Assembly (NCBI GenBank): GCA_937125285.1
Contig: CAKZLH010000012.1
Coordinates: 1-56,699 of the forward strand
Source of the DNA: an uncultured Balneolaceae bacterium
Lineage (GTDB): Bacteria > Bacteroidota > Rhodothermia > Balneolales > Balneolaceae
DNA length: 56,699 nt
Direction: 5' to 3'
The notes below the pieces were generated by a model. The model worked only from the letters and a program-made list of their open reading frames with translations, was not told where the DNA came from and did no database searches. The position numbers and the translations under genes are program-made. This document shows positions 35,006 through 43,254 of the stretch, in pieces (position 1 is the first letter of the stretch; the number at the start of each line of letters is the position of its first letter).

Positions 35006-36328
35006 ATGAAAAACTTAAGAACAATCCTCATTTACATTTCCGTTGGAATAATAGGAATACTCATTGGTGCATTTCTATTCCGTGGAGATTCAAAACCGCA
35101 AACCCTGAATGAACATATTTTGGAAGCTCATACTAATGAGCAAGGCGAAATTATATACACCTGTAGTATGCATCCCCAAATCCGTCAAAAAGAACCTGGA
35201 AACTGCCCAATTTGTGGAATGCAGCTTGTTCCTGTTGATAATCCATCTTCACAGGCTAGTCCTAATGATCTTGTTATGACTCAAGCGGCTATGAAACTTG
35301 CAGAGATTGAAACTACACCTGTATTAAAAAATAAACCCATTTCTTCGATTCGACTACCAGGAAAAGTGGCTGTGAATCAAAACAAAAGTTCCGCTATCAC
35401 ATCACATATTTCAGGACGAATTACTGAACTATACATTGATTTTGAAGGAGACTTTGTAGAAGCCGGTGAGCGAGTGGCTTCTGTTTATTCTCCTGAGCTT
35501 ATTGCCGCCCAACAGGAATTATTTGAGACTGCTAAGTATAAGGAACAAAATCCTGTACTGTATCAGGCAGCAAGAAAGAAACTGGAACTCTGGGAGCTGC
35601 CTTTGTCCACTATTAACGAAATCGAAAATGGGAATACAGTCATGGAGAGCGTGGATATCGTTTCTCCCGTCTCTGGATTTGTCCAGCAAATTAACGTTCA
35701 ACGCCAACAGCATGTAATGGCCGGTTCCGTAATGTATAAGGTGGCAGACTTATCTTCGGTTTGGGTGATGTTTGATGCCTATGAATCAAATGTGTCCGTT
35801 CTTAAAACAGGTCAGCAAATTCACTTTAGTACAACTTCATATCCGGGACAAGTTTTTACCGGCATTGTAGATTACATCGACCCTTCCCTTCAGAATAATT
35901 CCCGCTCGCTTAAGATTCGGGTGGAAGCTGAAAACCCACAGAACCGATTGAAACCAAATATGTTGGTTGAAGGAGTACTTAATGCTTCAGTCAGTGAAGA
36001 AAGCCTACTCTTAATTCCAAGATCAGCCATTCTCTGGACGGGAATCCGGTCTGTGGTTTTTGTTAAAAAAAATGATTCTACAGAGCCGACATTTTCCGCT
36101 CGTGAAATAGTGTTAGGAGAACGAGTGGGAGATCAATATGTAGTTCTGGAAGGTCTTGAAGAAGGAGAAGAGGTTGTTACCAATGGAACATTCAAACTAG
36201 ACAGCGCTGCCCAGCTTGCAGACAAGCTGAGTATGATGAATCGAAATCCCGGCTCCGGAGCTAATCGAACGGGGCACGAAGGACACACGATGGATAATAA
36301 TGCTACCGGAAATAGCCAGACTTCTTAA
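35006..36328 (+). CDS. cusB: CusB-type periplasmic adaptor with heavy-metal-binding domain
   Basis: 440 residues. One N-terminal membrane helix (about 7-26), then the small metal-binding zinc-ribbon-like domain YTCSMHPQIRQKEPGNCPIC-GMQL near 50-75, then barrel-sandwich hybrid (ITSHISGRITELYIDFEGD), hairpin and beta-barrel domains. The C-terminus is His/Met/Asn-rich. It ends with TAA, after which the same frame continues 11 codons to the Met of the DUF3347 gene, suggesting a former CusB-DUF3347 fusion. Confidence 0.93.
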   Translation: MKNLRTILIYISVGIIGILIGAFLFRGDSKPQTLNEHILEAHTNEQGEIIYTCSMHPQIRQKEPGNCPICGMQLVPVDNPSSQASPNDLVMTQAAMKLAEIETTPVLKNKPISSIRLPGKVAVNQNKSSAITSHISGRITELYIDFEGDFVEAGERVASVYSPELIAAQQELFETAKYKEQNPVLYQAARKKLELWELPLSTINEIENGNTVMESVDIVSPVSGFVQQINVQRQQHVMAGSVMYKVADLSSVWVMFDAYESNVSVLKTGQQIHFSTTSYPGQVFTGIVDYIDPSLQNNSRSLKIRVEAENPQNRLKPNMLVEGVLNASVSEESLLLIPRSAILWTGIRSVVFVKKNDSTEPTFSAREIVLGERVGDQYVVLEGLEEGEEVVTNGTFKLDSAAQLADKLSMMNRNPGSGANRTGHEGHTMDNNATGNSQTS

Positions 36329-36361
36329 ACTAGTGGTGAGGATCATGCAAATCATCAAAAT

Positions 36362-36826
36362 ATGGAAATGGAATCTACCCCCGCAGCTTTTAAGGCTCAG
36401 CTCCGAGTTGTAATTGAAGAATATCTAACGTTGAAAAACGCCCTGATTCAATCCAATAATAGTGAGGCTTCTATAGCAGCTGGTTCAGTTCTAGAAGCCA
36501 TAAATACTGCTGACATGAGTTTGTTGGAAGGTGAAAACCATATGGAATGGATGCGGTTGTTAGCCACCTTAACTTCGGAAACTGAATCAATCTTGAATTC
36601 ATCTGGCCTTGAAGAACAAAGAACTTCGTTTATGACCCTTTCAACAAAACTGATAGAGGTGGTCAAACACTTTGAAGTTCCAGGTGTGTATTACCAACAA
36701 TTTTGCCCAATGAGTAATAATGGGGAAGGGGCATACTGGCTGAGTAAAAAAGAAGAAATTGCTAATCCTTATTTCGGTGAGCAAATGCACAATTGTGGCG
36801 AGACTATAACTAAAATTGAATTTTAA
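36362..36826 (+). CDS. DUF3347 protein without signal peptide (split from CusB)
   Basis: 154 residues of the DUF3347 copper-associated family: FKAQLRVVIEEYLTLKNALI at the start, YYQQFCPMSNNGEGAYWLSK and NPYFGEQMHNCGE with conserved Cys and Met near the end. There is no signal peptide, although this family works in the periplasm. It is in frame with cusB with only one TAA between, and the intervening codons (TSGEDHANHQN) look like the His-rich linker of known adaptor-DUF3347 fusions. Either the TAA is read through, or the domain is now made in the cytoplasm. Confidence 0.8.
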   Translation: MEMESTPAAFKAQLRVVIEEYLTLKNALIQSNNSEASIAAGSVLEAINTADMSLLEGENHMEWMRLLATLTSETESILNSSGLEEQRTSFMTLSTKLIEVVKHFEVPGVYYQQFCPMSNNGEGAYWLSKKEEIANPYFGEQMHNCGETITKIEF

Positions 36827-36844
36827 TCTAACCTATACCTGGAA

Positions 36845-37360
36845 ATGAAAACTATTTATTCTCTGATTTTATTTGCATTTATAACAGCAAGTCCAATCTT
36901 GGCTCAAGGTCAACCGCATAGCCATAACGATCACATAGGAAAGTTACTTGGGGTTTATTTTGATATAAAAGATGCTCTGGTGAGTGACAATTTTCAAAGT
37001 GCTAATAGATCGCTTTCCCTTTTTGAAGAAGAAGTCAATTCCAGTTCTGAAATGAACATTCATCCCTCACATGCACAACAGCATGATGCCCATCACGATA
37101 TGATGAAAGAAGCTGTAACATCAGCTACGAGTGCAGAAAACATCGCGCAACTCCGGGGATCGTTTGATGAAATAACGAATGAACTATTAAAGGCTATCGA
37201 AAATCAGGGCTATAGCGAAGGAACCTTATATGTTCAGTTTTGCCCAATGCAAAATGATGGCAAAGGAGCTAAATGGATTAGCCGAGAGGAAAACATTATG
37301 AATCCTTATTTCGGCGCCCAAATGCTTAAATGTGGTAGCAATTTAGATAAAATAGAATAA
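36845..37360 (+). CDS. Secreted DUF3347 copper-associated protein
   Basis: 171 residues with a clear signal peptide (about 1-20, ASPILAQ). DUF3347 core: LLGVYFDIKDALVSDN, His-rich middle (HPSHAQQHDAHHDMMKE), then VQFCPMQNDGKGAKWISREE and NPYFGAQMLKCG. It is a second, exported copy of the domain that follows cusB, and lies 18 bases after it. Probable periplasmic copper binding. Confidence 0.88.
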   Translation: MKTIYSLILFAFITASPILAQGQPHSHNDHIGKLLGVYFDIKDALVSDNFQSANRSLSLFEEEVNSSSEMNIHPSHAQQHDAHHDMMKEAVTSATSAENIAQLRGSFDEITNELLKAIENQGYSEGTLYVQFCPMQNDGKGAKWISREENIMNPYFGAQMLKCGSNLDKIE

Positions 37361-37370
37361 CTCAATAACC

Positions 37371-39443
37371 ATGGAACACAGACACGACCATCACAAACAA
37401 TCTTCTCATGATCAGCATATGAAGAATGAACACCATACTGATCATAAGCATCAACATGTTGCCCAAGAGGATCATACTGGGCATAACCACCATGATCACC
37501 ATGCTCATATGGCACAGGATTTTTTAAAGCGCTTTTGGATTTCCACAGGACTAAGTATTCCAATTATTCTGCTTTCTCCAATGATTCAGGGCTTCCTGGG
37601 ACTCCGTGAGACCCTTTCTTTTCCTGGCGATTTGTTTGTTTCTTTTGTGCTTTCCAGTCTGGTATTCTTTTACGGTGGGTGGCCATTCCTCTCCGGACTA
37701 GTTTCAGAGCTGAAGAAAAAGCAGCCTGGGATGATGACCCTTATTGCCATCGCCATCATAACAGCATATGTATACAGCACCTTGGTCGTGTTTGCGGTAG
37801 AAGGAAAGATCTTCTTTTGGGAACTCGTGACTTTGGTAGATATCATGCTCATTGGTCACTATATCGAAATGAAATCCGTAATGAGTGCCTCCAAAGCCTT
37901 GGAAGAGCTAGCTAAACTTATGCCCTCTGAAGCTCATTTAGTATTAGAGGATGGAAGCCTTAAAGATGTTGCCCTTGAAGAGCTGTCAACCGGAGACAGA
38001 GTAGTTATTAAGCCCGGTGAAAAAATACCTGCTGACGGAGTGGTTTTAAAAGGAAACAGTTCGGTAAATGAATCTCTGATGACTGGTGAATCAAAACCTG
38101 TTACTAAATCTGAAGAAGATGAAGTAATTGGAGGTTCACTTAATGGGGAAGGCTCCCTGACTATAGAAATTAATCGAACAGGTAAAGATTCTTTCTTATC
38201 GCAAGTCATCGATCTTGTAAAACAGGCTCAAGACAGTAAATCCAGAACTCAGGATCTTGCAAACAGGGCTGCTTTCTGGTTAACACTGATTGCCCTCGGA
38301 GCAGGTTTTATCACTTTCTTTATTTGGACGTTTTTTACAACACAGGATTTTGTATTTGCTCTCGAACGTACTGTAACCGTCATGGTTATAGCTTGTCCAC
38401 ATGCTCTTGGCTTAGCCGTACCACTCGTGGTTGCAGTCTCCACCAACCTCGCTGCTCAAAATGGATTTCTTATTCGTAATCGAACTGCTTTTGAAGAAGC
38501 GAGGAACTTAGGTGCGGTGATCTTTGACAAAACCGGGACACTAACCAAAGGAGTATTCGAGGTTACCGAGGTAGTAAATTATTCAGGAGATTTTGAAGAT
38601 AATCGAATTCTTCAATTAGCCGCCTCCCTTGAGCAAAACTCTGAGCACCCCATAGCTCAGGGAATCATAAAAGCATCAGATAACTTACTTGAAATTGAGG
38701 CTTTTAATTCAATTACAGGTAAAGGGATAGAAGGGAAAATTGATGGTCTTCCAGTAAAAGTAGTCAGTCCCGGTTATTTAAAAGATCAGGGCATTGAACA
38801 GCCCAACCAACAGTATCAGAATTTATCTGAACAGGGAAAAACTGTGGTTTTTGTTTTAATTGATGATGAATTACATGCTGCTATCGCTTTAGGGGATACT
38901 ATTCGGGATGACTCTAAAGGAGCTATTAACCAGCTTCATGAAATGGGAATCCAATGCATTATGCTCACTGGTGACAATAAGCAAACTGCGGCTTATGTAG
39001 CCGAGCAATTGGGCCTTGATGACTATTTTGCTGAGGTACTTCCTAACCAAAAGGCCGATAAAATTAAGGAAGTACAATCCCGTGGTCTTAAAGTTGCTAT
39101 GACCGGCGACGGGGTAAATGATGCCCCTGCCCTTGCCCAGGCTGATGTAGGGATAGCAATTGGAGCAGGATCAGATGTTGCTGTTGAGACAGGTGATATC
39201 ATACTCACACAAAGCAATCCTAAAGATGTCGCGGCACTCATCGGATTGGCTAAGGCCACCTATAAAAAAATGGTTCAAAATTTATGGTGGGCTACTGGAT
39301 ACAATGCTCTTGCCATTCCACTTGCCGCTGGTGCACTATATTCGTTTGGAATTATCCTGAATCCTGCGGTAGGAGCCGGTCTAATGTCAGTAAGCACAGT
39401 AATCGTAGCAATAAATGCCAGACTTTTAAAACTCACAAAATAA
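37371..39443 (+). CDS. copB: CopB-type copper-exporting P-type ATPase (CPH motif)
   Basis: 690 residues. The N-terminus carries about 20 His in the first 50 residues instead of an HMA domain. Membrane motif ACPHALGLAVPLV (about 340), phosphorylation loop FDKTGTLTKG (about 385), SEHPIAQGI, hinge MTGDGVNDAPALAQAD. The CPH motif marks the P1B-3 group, which exports Cu (and Ag) to the periplasm. In this operon it hands metal to the CusCBA pump. Complete, no missing catalytic residue. Confidence 0.95.
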   Translation: MEHRHDHHKQSSHDQHMKNEHHTDHKHQHVAQEDHTGHNHHDHHAHMAQDFLKRFWISTGLSIPIILLSPMIQGFLGLRETLSFPGDLFVSFVLSSLVFFYGGWPFLSGLVSELKKKQPGMMTLIAIAIITAYVYSTLVVFAVEGKIFFWELVTLVDIMLIGHYIEMKSVMSASKALEELAKLMPSEAHLVLEDGSLKDVALEELSTGDRVVIKPGEKIPADGVVLKGNSSVNESLMTGESKPVTKSEEDEVIGGSLNGEGSLTIEINRTGKDSFLSQVIDLVKQAQDSKSRTQDLANRAAFWLTLIALGAGFITFFIWTFFTTQDFVFALERTVTVMVIACPHALGLAVPLVVAVSTNLAAQNGFLIRNRTAFEEARNLGAVIFDKTGTLTKGVFEVTEVVNYSGDFEDNRILQLAASLEQNSEHPIAQGIIKASDNLLEIEAFNSITGKGIEGKIDGLPVKVVSPGYLKDQGIEQPNQQYQNLSEQGKTVVFVLIDDELHAAIALGDTIRDDSKGAINQLHEMGIQCIMLTGDNKQTAAYVAEQLGLDDYFAEVLPNQKADKIKEVQSRGLKVAMTGDGVNDAPALAQADVGIAIGAGSDVAVETGDIILTQSNPKDVAALIGLAKATYKKMVQNLWWATGYNALAIPLAAGALYSFGIILNPAVGAGLMSVSTVIVAINARLLKLTK

Positions 39444-39454
39444 AATCAACTATT

Positions 39455-40528
39455 ATGGAACTTATACCTGAATGGGCTCCCAATATTCATCCATTGGTGA
39501 TTCACTTCCCAATTGCATTTCTGATTCTTGCATTTGGGGCAAACCTTATCACCTTCTTTGTCTCAGATAAATGGTGGGACGAATTAAAAAATACCTTTCT
39601 TTATCTAATTGGGGCAGTCTCAGCTATAGCGGTGTACTACACCGGAAAGGCTGCCGCAGACTCAATATTTCTACCAACCGAGGCTCAGTCTGTGTTAAAC
39701 AATCATGCTGACTGGGCATTATATACAGTTTGGTTTTTTGGGATATATGCTGTTCTCAGAATAGCATCTCATTGGCTGAAACTCCTGGACCGGAAAATAA
39801 TGCGGGTTTTGCTCTTTGCATTAGCAGCACCTGGAATCTTTCTTCTCTATGAAACCGGTGAACATGGAGGAGAAATGGTTTATGGGTATGGGGCTGGCAC
39901 TGGGCAGCTTTTAACAGAAGAGCCATCTGAGCCTGTTTATTCCGAGAGTTTACTAAATGAATCGACCTCTTCATTTGTAACAAATGAAAATGGAAATTGG
40001 CGGTGGGCAATGGGGCCTAATGCTGTTACAGAACTACTGCAAAACTTTCATTGGGTTTCAGGTTCAGTCAATGAGTTGTCTCCAGCAACAGTTCAATCGG
40101 AGGATAATTTCCTTTTAAAACTAACAGCCGCTAATACTCCTAATTTCTTTGTTAGTCACGATAGGTATCAGAATGTTCAGGTAGATATTTATCTGAGTAT
40201 GAGTGATTTCAATGGTGAAATTGAACTTGTACATCATTTTTTGGATACAGAAAACTATGACTATGTTAGTCTTAACTCGGACGGTACTGTGATTCAGGGT
40301 AGAATATCCGGAGGCTCCGATACTAAATTCGAAGAAGCTACAGATTCGGAAGCTGGTATGTTATTTATTCGGGTAGTTGGAAATGGTACTCACTTTCGGG
40401 GGTATATTAACCAGCAAATGGTCGTGCATGGTCATGGAGACGCTCCGTCTAGCGGAGCTGCTGGGATCAGGATTCAAGGAAGCGGAGATATACTAATTGA
40501 CAAGTTTGAACTAACACAACTCAACTAA
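39455..40528 (+). CDS. DUF2231 membrane protein with C-terminal jelly-roll domain
   Basis: 357 residues from the Met at 39455. The N-terminal part (1-140) is DUF2231: HPLVIHFPIAFLILAFGANL and four membrane helices with conserved His and Asp. The rest (about 180-357) is a beta-sandwich with YDYVSLNSDGTVIQGRISGG and ending in GSGDILIDKFEL, like DUF1080/laminin-G-type domains. DUF2231 proteins often accompany c-type cytochromes; here one follows two genes downstream. Function unknown. Confidence 0.85.
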   Translation: MELIPEWAPNIHPLVIHFPIAFLILAFGANLITFFVSDKWWDELKNTFLYLIGAVSAIAVYYTGKAAADSIFLPTEAQSVLNNHADWALYTVWFFGIYAVLRIASHWLKLLDRKIMRVLLFALAAPGIFLLYETGEHGGEMVYGYGAGTGQLLTEEPSEPVYSESLLNESTSSFVTNENGNWRWAMGPNAVTELLQNFHWVSGSVNELSPATVQSEDNFLLKLTAANTPNFFVSHDRYQNVQVDIYLSMSDFNGEIELVHHFLDTENYDYVSLNSDGTVIQGRISGGSDTKFEEATDSEAGMLFIRVVGNGTHFRGYINQQMVVHGHGDAPSSGAAGIRIQGSGDILIDKFELTQLN

Positions 40529-40544
40529 CTTAAATACAATAACA

Positions 40545-41024
40545 ATGAAAAAGATTATTAACACACTGGTAATTTTGATGTGTTCAATGACTATTTACGG
40601 TCAGGGAATGAATCATGACCATGATGCAATGATGAAAGAGAATGCCGTAAAGGAAGTACTTAAAGCCTATAAATCTGCCCTTGAGAATCTGGATGTAAGT
40701 GACACACAATACTTATTCGCAGAAAATGCAACAGTATTTGAAAATGGAAAGTACGAAGGCTCTTATCAGGACTATCTTGATCATCATATCCGACCAGAAC
40801 TCGGGCATTTCAAAGAATTCGAATTCAACGATTACACCGTTACTGTGCGTCTTGAAGGTGATATTGCTGTCGCGCATGAAACCTATACTTATCGAATAGT
40901 TATTGATGGAGAAGAACCACGAGTTGTCGAACGTCAGGGTGTTGCCACTTCCGTGCTTAAAAACTTTGACGGAACTTGGAGGATTATTCAAAACCATGGC
41001 TCATCACGGGCTACTAGTAATTAA
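40545..41024 (+). CDS. Secreted NTF2-like (SnoaL/DUF4440) protein, copy 1
   Basis: 159 residues with a signal peptide (about 1-20, cut after YGQ). The NTF2-like fold is seen in VLKAYKSALENLDVSDTQYLFAENATVFENGKYEGS through GTWRIIQNHGSSR. A short His/Met motif (GMNHDHDAMM) follows the signal. Copper operons of this group often include such proteins. It may bind metal; enzymatic activity is unknown. Confidence 0.85.
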   Translation: MKKIINTLVILMCSMTIYGQGMNHDHDAMMKENAVKEVLKAYKSALENLDVSDTQYLFAENATVFENGKYEGSYQDYLDHHIRPELGHFKEFEFNDYTVTVRLEGDIAVAHETYTYRIVIDGEEPRVVERQGVATSVLKNFDGTWRIIQNHGSSRATSN

Positions 41025-41027
41025 GCA

Positions 41028-41486
41028 ATGCCTTTGAGCACATCAAAACTTATACATTTGTTACTATTAACCGTATTTCTGTATGGCTGTAGCCCTGATG
41101 CAAAAGAAATACCTGATCCTTTTCTGTACAAAAAAGGAAGGTGGTACACTGAATATCAATTTTCTGTCGGCAAAACTGTCTTTGCATCAAACTGTGCTCA
41201 ATGCCATGGCAATGCCGGACAAGGATTGGTTGATGATTGGAAAACACCAAACCCAGACGGAACATTTCCTCCTCCACCTCTAAATGGAACAGCACATAGT
41301 TGGCACCATTCTACCGAAGTTTTGCTCGAAACGATAAATAATGGAGGAATTCCAATAGGTGGAAATATGCCAGCATTTAAAGAAGTTCTATCCGATGAAG
41401 AAAAACTAGCAGCAATCGCTTTTTTTCAAAATCTTTGGGATGATGAAACCTATGCTAAATGGCTGAAAATTAACAACTCTAACTAA
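41028..41486 (+). CDS. Lipoprotein c-type cytochrome
   Basis: 152 residues. Lipobox LYGC (Cys21), one heme c site CAQCH at 56-60 and a likely axial Met in GNMPAFKEV near 120. A monoheme class I cytochrome anchored in a membrane. In copper islands such proteins may pass electrons or shield the respiratory chain. Spacing to neighbours (3 and 10 bases) makes it part of the operon. Confidence 0.92.
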   Translation: MPLSTSKLIHLLLLTVFLYGCSPDAKEIPDPFLYKKGRWYTEYQFSVGKTVFASNCAQCHGNAGQGLVDDWKTPNPDGTFPPPPLNGTAHSWHHSTEVLLETINNGGIPIGGNMPAFKEVLSDEEKLAAIAFFQNLWDDETYAKWLKINNSN

Positions 41487-41496
41487 CCTCAAGAAT

Positions 41497-41925
41497 ATGA
41501 AAAAAGTACTCACACTTAGCTTTTTAATACTAAGCTCTACTGCCTTAACTCTTGCTCAAACACCTGAACAGCTCGCAATCAGTAAAACGTTGTCAGAATT
41601 CGAAACCGCTATCGTTGAAAATAATTCAGCAGTTGCTTCAGAAGTTCTTCATGATGATGTAAATATACTGGAAGGCTCTGGGAGCGAAACCAAAGAAGAA
41701 TATCTTTCCCATCATTTTCATTCAGACGGGCGATTTTTGAGTGCCATGACCCGTGAATTAGTATCGGAGAAGATAACAATCGAAGGTAATGTTGCATGGG
41801 TTACTTCTTTAACAAAAATGACTGGAACCTATAATGGAAGGGAAATTGACCGAACCAGTCTCGAACTTGCTGTACTAAAAAAAGAAAATGGCGAATGGAA
41901 GATTATTGCGCTGCATTGGTCATGA
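41497..41925 (+). CDS. Secreted NTF2-like (DUF4440) protein, copy 2
   Basis: 142 residues, signal peptide about 1-20 (cut after TLAQ). LSEFETAIVENNSAVASEVLHDDVNILEGSG, then EYLSHHFHSDGRF and GEWKIIALHWS, the same fold as the copy at 40545. It is the last gene of the copper operon, and its stop is one base from the stop of the convergent gene with no terminator between. Confidence 0.85.
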   Translation: MKKVLTLSFLILSSTALTLAQTPEQLAISKTLSEFETAIVENNSAVASEVLHDDVNILEGSGSETKEEYLSHHFHSDGRFLSAMTRELVSEKITIEGNVAWVTSLTKMTGTYNGREIDRTSLELAVLKKENGEWKIIALHWS

Positions 41926-41926
41926 T

Positions 41927-42139
41927 CTAACAACAATCTTTAGTCATTTGAATTGGAGGACAAGCAACATCGCCATAGGAACAATAAACACAGCAATCGC
42001 CTTTTAGAGGCTTAAGTACTGTAGTGCAATTGGGGCACTCCCAAAAAAACTGACAGGAATCTGTGGGCATTTCTTCTTTGGATTGGTGACCGCATTCAGG
42101 ACAGGTCAGTATTGATTCTTTCTTCACAGTTACACTCAT
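41927..42139 (-). CDS. GDCCVxC-domain zinc-ribbon protein
   Basis: 70 residues with CPECGH, WECPNC and KGDCCVYCSYGDVACPPIQ. Such small Cys-rich proteins are found with mercury and arsenic resistance genes and some relatives use selenocysteine in the GDCC motif; here both positions are normal Cys codons. The start overlaps the merTP stop by 4 bases. Confidence 0.85.
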   Translation of the reverse strand: MSVTVKKESILTCPECGHQSKEEMPTDSCQFFWECPNCTTVLKPLKGDCCVYCSYGDVACPPIQMTKDCC

Positions 42140-42750
42140 TGTTCAGAATCCTCCTTTACTGTAAAACCGGTACTGTTGATCGCCTGTTTTATGCATTCCG
42201 GTTGAACTTTGGTTTTATCAAATGAAATGGTTGCTGTTTGGGTATCGTAGGAAGCTGTGACCTCCAACACCCCTTCGACTTCCTGGGCTGCATTGCGGAC
42301 AGTTGCTTCGCACCCGGTGCAGGTCATTCCTACAATATCGTAGGTGATCGTTTGAACATTCGCCTCTTGAACATAAACGACTTCAGTGCTCTTATCAGAG
42401 AAAAAGATATCCGAGTAATAGGGGAACGCCATCAGTACTATAGCAAATAAAGTAACAATTCCTAAAAACCCCTTTGATTGGAAAGTTTTTGCTTCCTCTT
42501 CACAAGCACAATCAATCTCTTCCTGTGCTTTGGGTTTTAATTTTTGAAACCAAGCAAACCCTAAAATCAAATGAGTCAGCACTATAATATAGGGACGAAC
42601 GGGTTCCACCCAGGAAAAAGTGGAAGCGATGCCTCCAATTCCAGCTACGGAGGCGGCTACCGGGGTTATACAACAAAGTGAAGCCACAAATGCTGTCACA
42701 ATTCCACCGCTCATTAGCGCCTTGTCCTTTTTGAAGTTAGATTTTCTCAT
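42136..42750 (-). CDS. merTP: MerTP-type mercuric transport fusion
   Basis: 204 residues. MerT-like N-terminus with Cys-Cys at 26-27 in the first membrane helix (FVASLCCITPV), two further helices, a cytoplasmic CAC motif, then a MerP-like HMA domain with GMTCTGCEATVRNAAQEVEG. Known to bring Hg(II) into the cytoplasm for reduction. No merA lies in the window. It overlaps the ArsR gene upstream and the GDCCVxC gene downstream by 4 bases each. Confidence 0.92.
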   Translation of the reverse strand: MRKSNFKKDKALMSGGIVTAFVASLCCITPVAASVAGIGGIASTFSWVEPVRPYIIVLTHLILGFAWFQKLKPKAQEEIDCACEEEAKTFQSKGFLGIVTLFAIVLMAFPYYSDIFFSDKSTEVVYVQEANVQTITYDIVGMTCTGCEATVRNAAQEVEGVLEVTASYDTQTATISFDKTKVQPECIKQAINSTGFTVKEDSEQ

Positions 42751-43127
42751 GCGGCTACCACTTTAAGGATGTTATTATTTTCAAGTTGCCCAAAGCAAGG
42801 TAGCAGTACCGGGATAATTTCCTGATTGAGTGAATAAAAAATCACCTTCCCCTCTCTTTGGGTCACTACTAAACCACCGTCTTTCAATTTTCTTAGGTGC
42901 TGGGAAACGGCTGGAATGCTCATATCTAAGATATCGCTCAAATCACACGGACAAAGTTGAGCTTCTTGATTAAGGAGATAGAGAATTTTAAGCCGAGCAT
43001 CGTTTCCTGCCAGCTTAAGAACATCAGATAACTTTTCTGTGGAGGGTTGGATACTCGAAAGTACATCTCTGCATCTTTTAATCTGAGCCAAATCTGCAAC
43101 GTCTCGAATACAGCTTTGTTTATTCAT
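42747..43127 (-). CDS. ArsR/SmtB-family metal-sensing repressor
   Basis: 126 residues. Winged helix LKILYLLNQEAQLCPCDLSDILDMSIPAVSQHLRKLKDGGLVV, with the Cys-Pro-Cys in the recognition-helix region used for soft-metal sensing, plus more Cys near both ends. First gene of the merTP operon; a perfect operator palindrome lies 43 bases upstream of its start. Likely sensor for Hg, Cd/Pb or As. Confidence 0.92.
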   Translation of the reverse strand: MNKQSCIRDVADLAQIKRCRDVLSSIQPSTEKLSDVLKLAGNDARLKILYLLNQEAQLCPCDLSDILDMSIPAVSQHLRKLKDGGLVVTQREGKVIFYSLNQEIIPVLLPCFGQLENNNILKVVAA

Positions 43128-43169
43128 AGTATTTGTTCATTGTTCATAACAATACGAAGTTATCTTAAC

Positions 43170-43193
43170 TTAATCATTTAAGCAAATGATTAA
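43170..43193. promoter_or_regulatory. ArsR/SmtB-type operator palindrome
   Basis: TTAATCATTT-aagc-AAATGATTAA, perfect 10-4-10, upstream of the arsR-merTP operon and downstream of the P-type ATPase stop. The core matches the AT-rich operator form of the ArsR/SmtB family. It is the likely site of autorepression. Confidence 0.8.
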
Positions 43194-43254
43194 ATGTTAT
43201 AAGCTCCGAACAACCTAACGAGATACTCCTTACAAACATTTTAGGTTCATATAC

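Noticed and set aside
36329-36361. TAA after cusB as part of the same recoding seen with UGA
   Set aside because: It is a TAA, in a different operon, and both parts can stand as separate genes, so it is treated as a split fusion.
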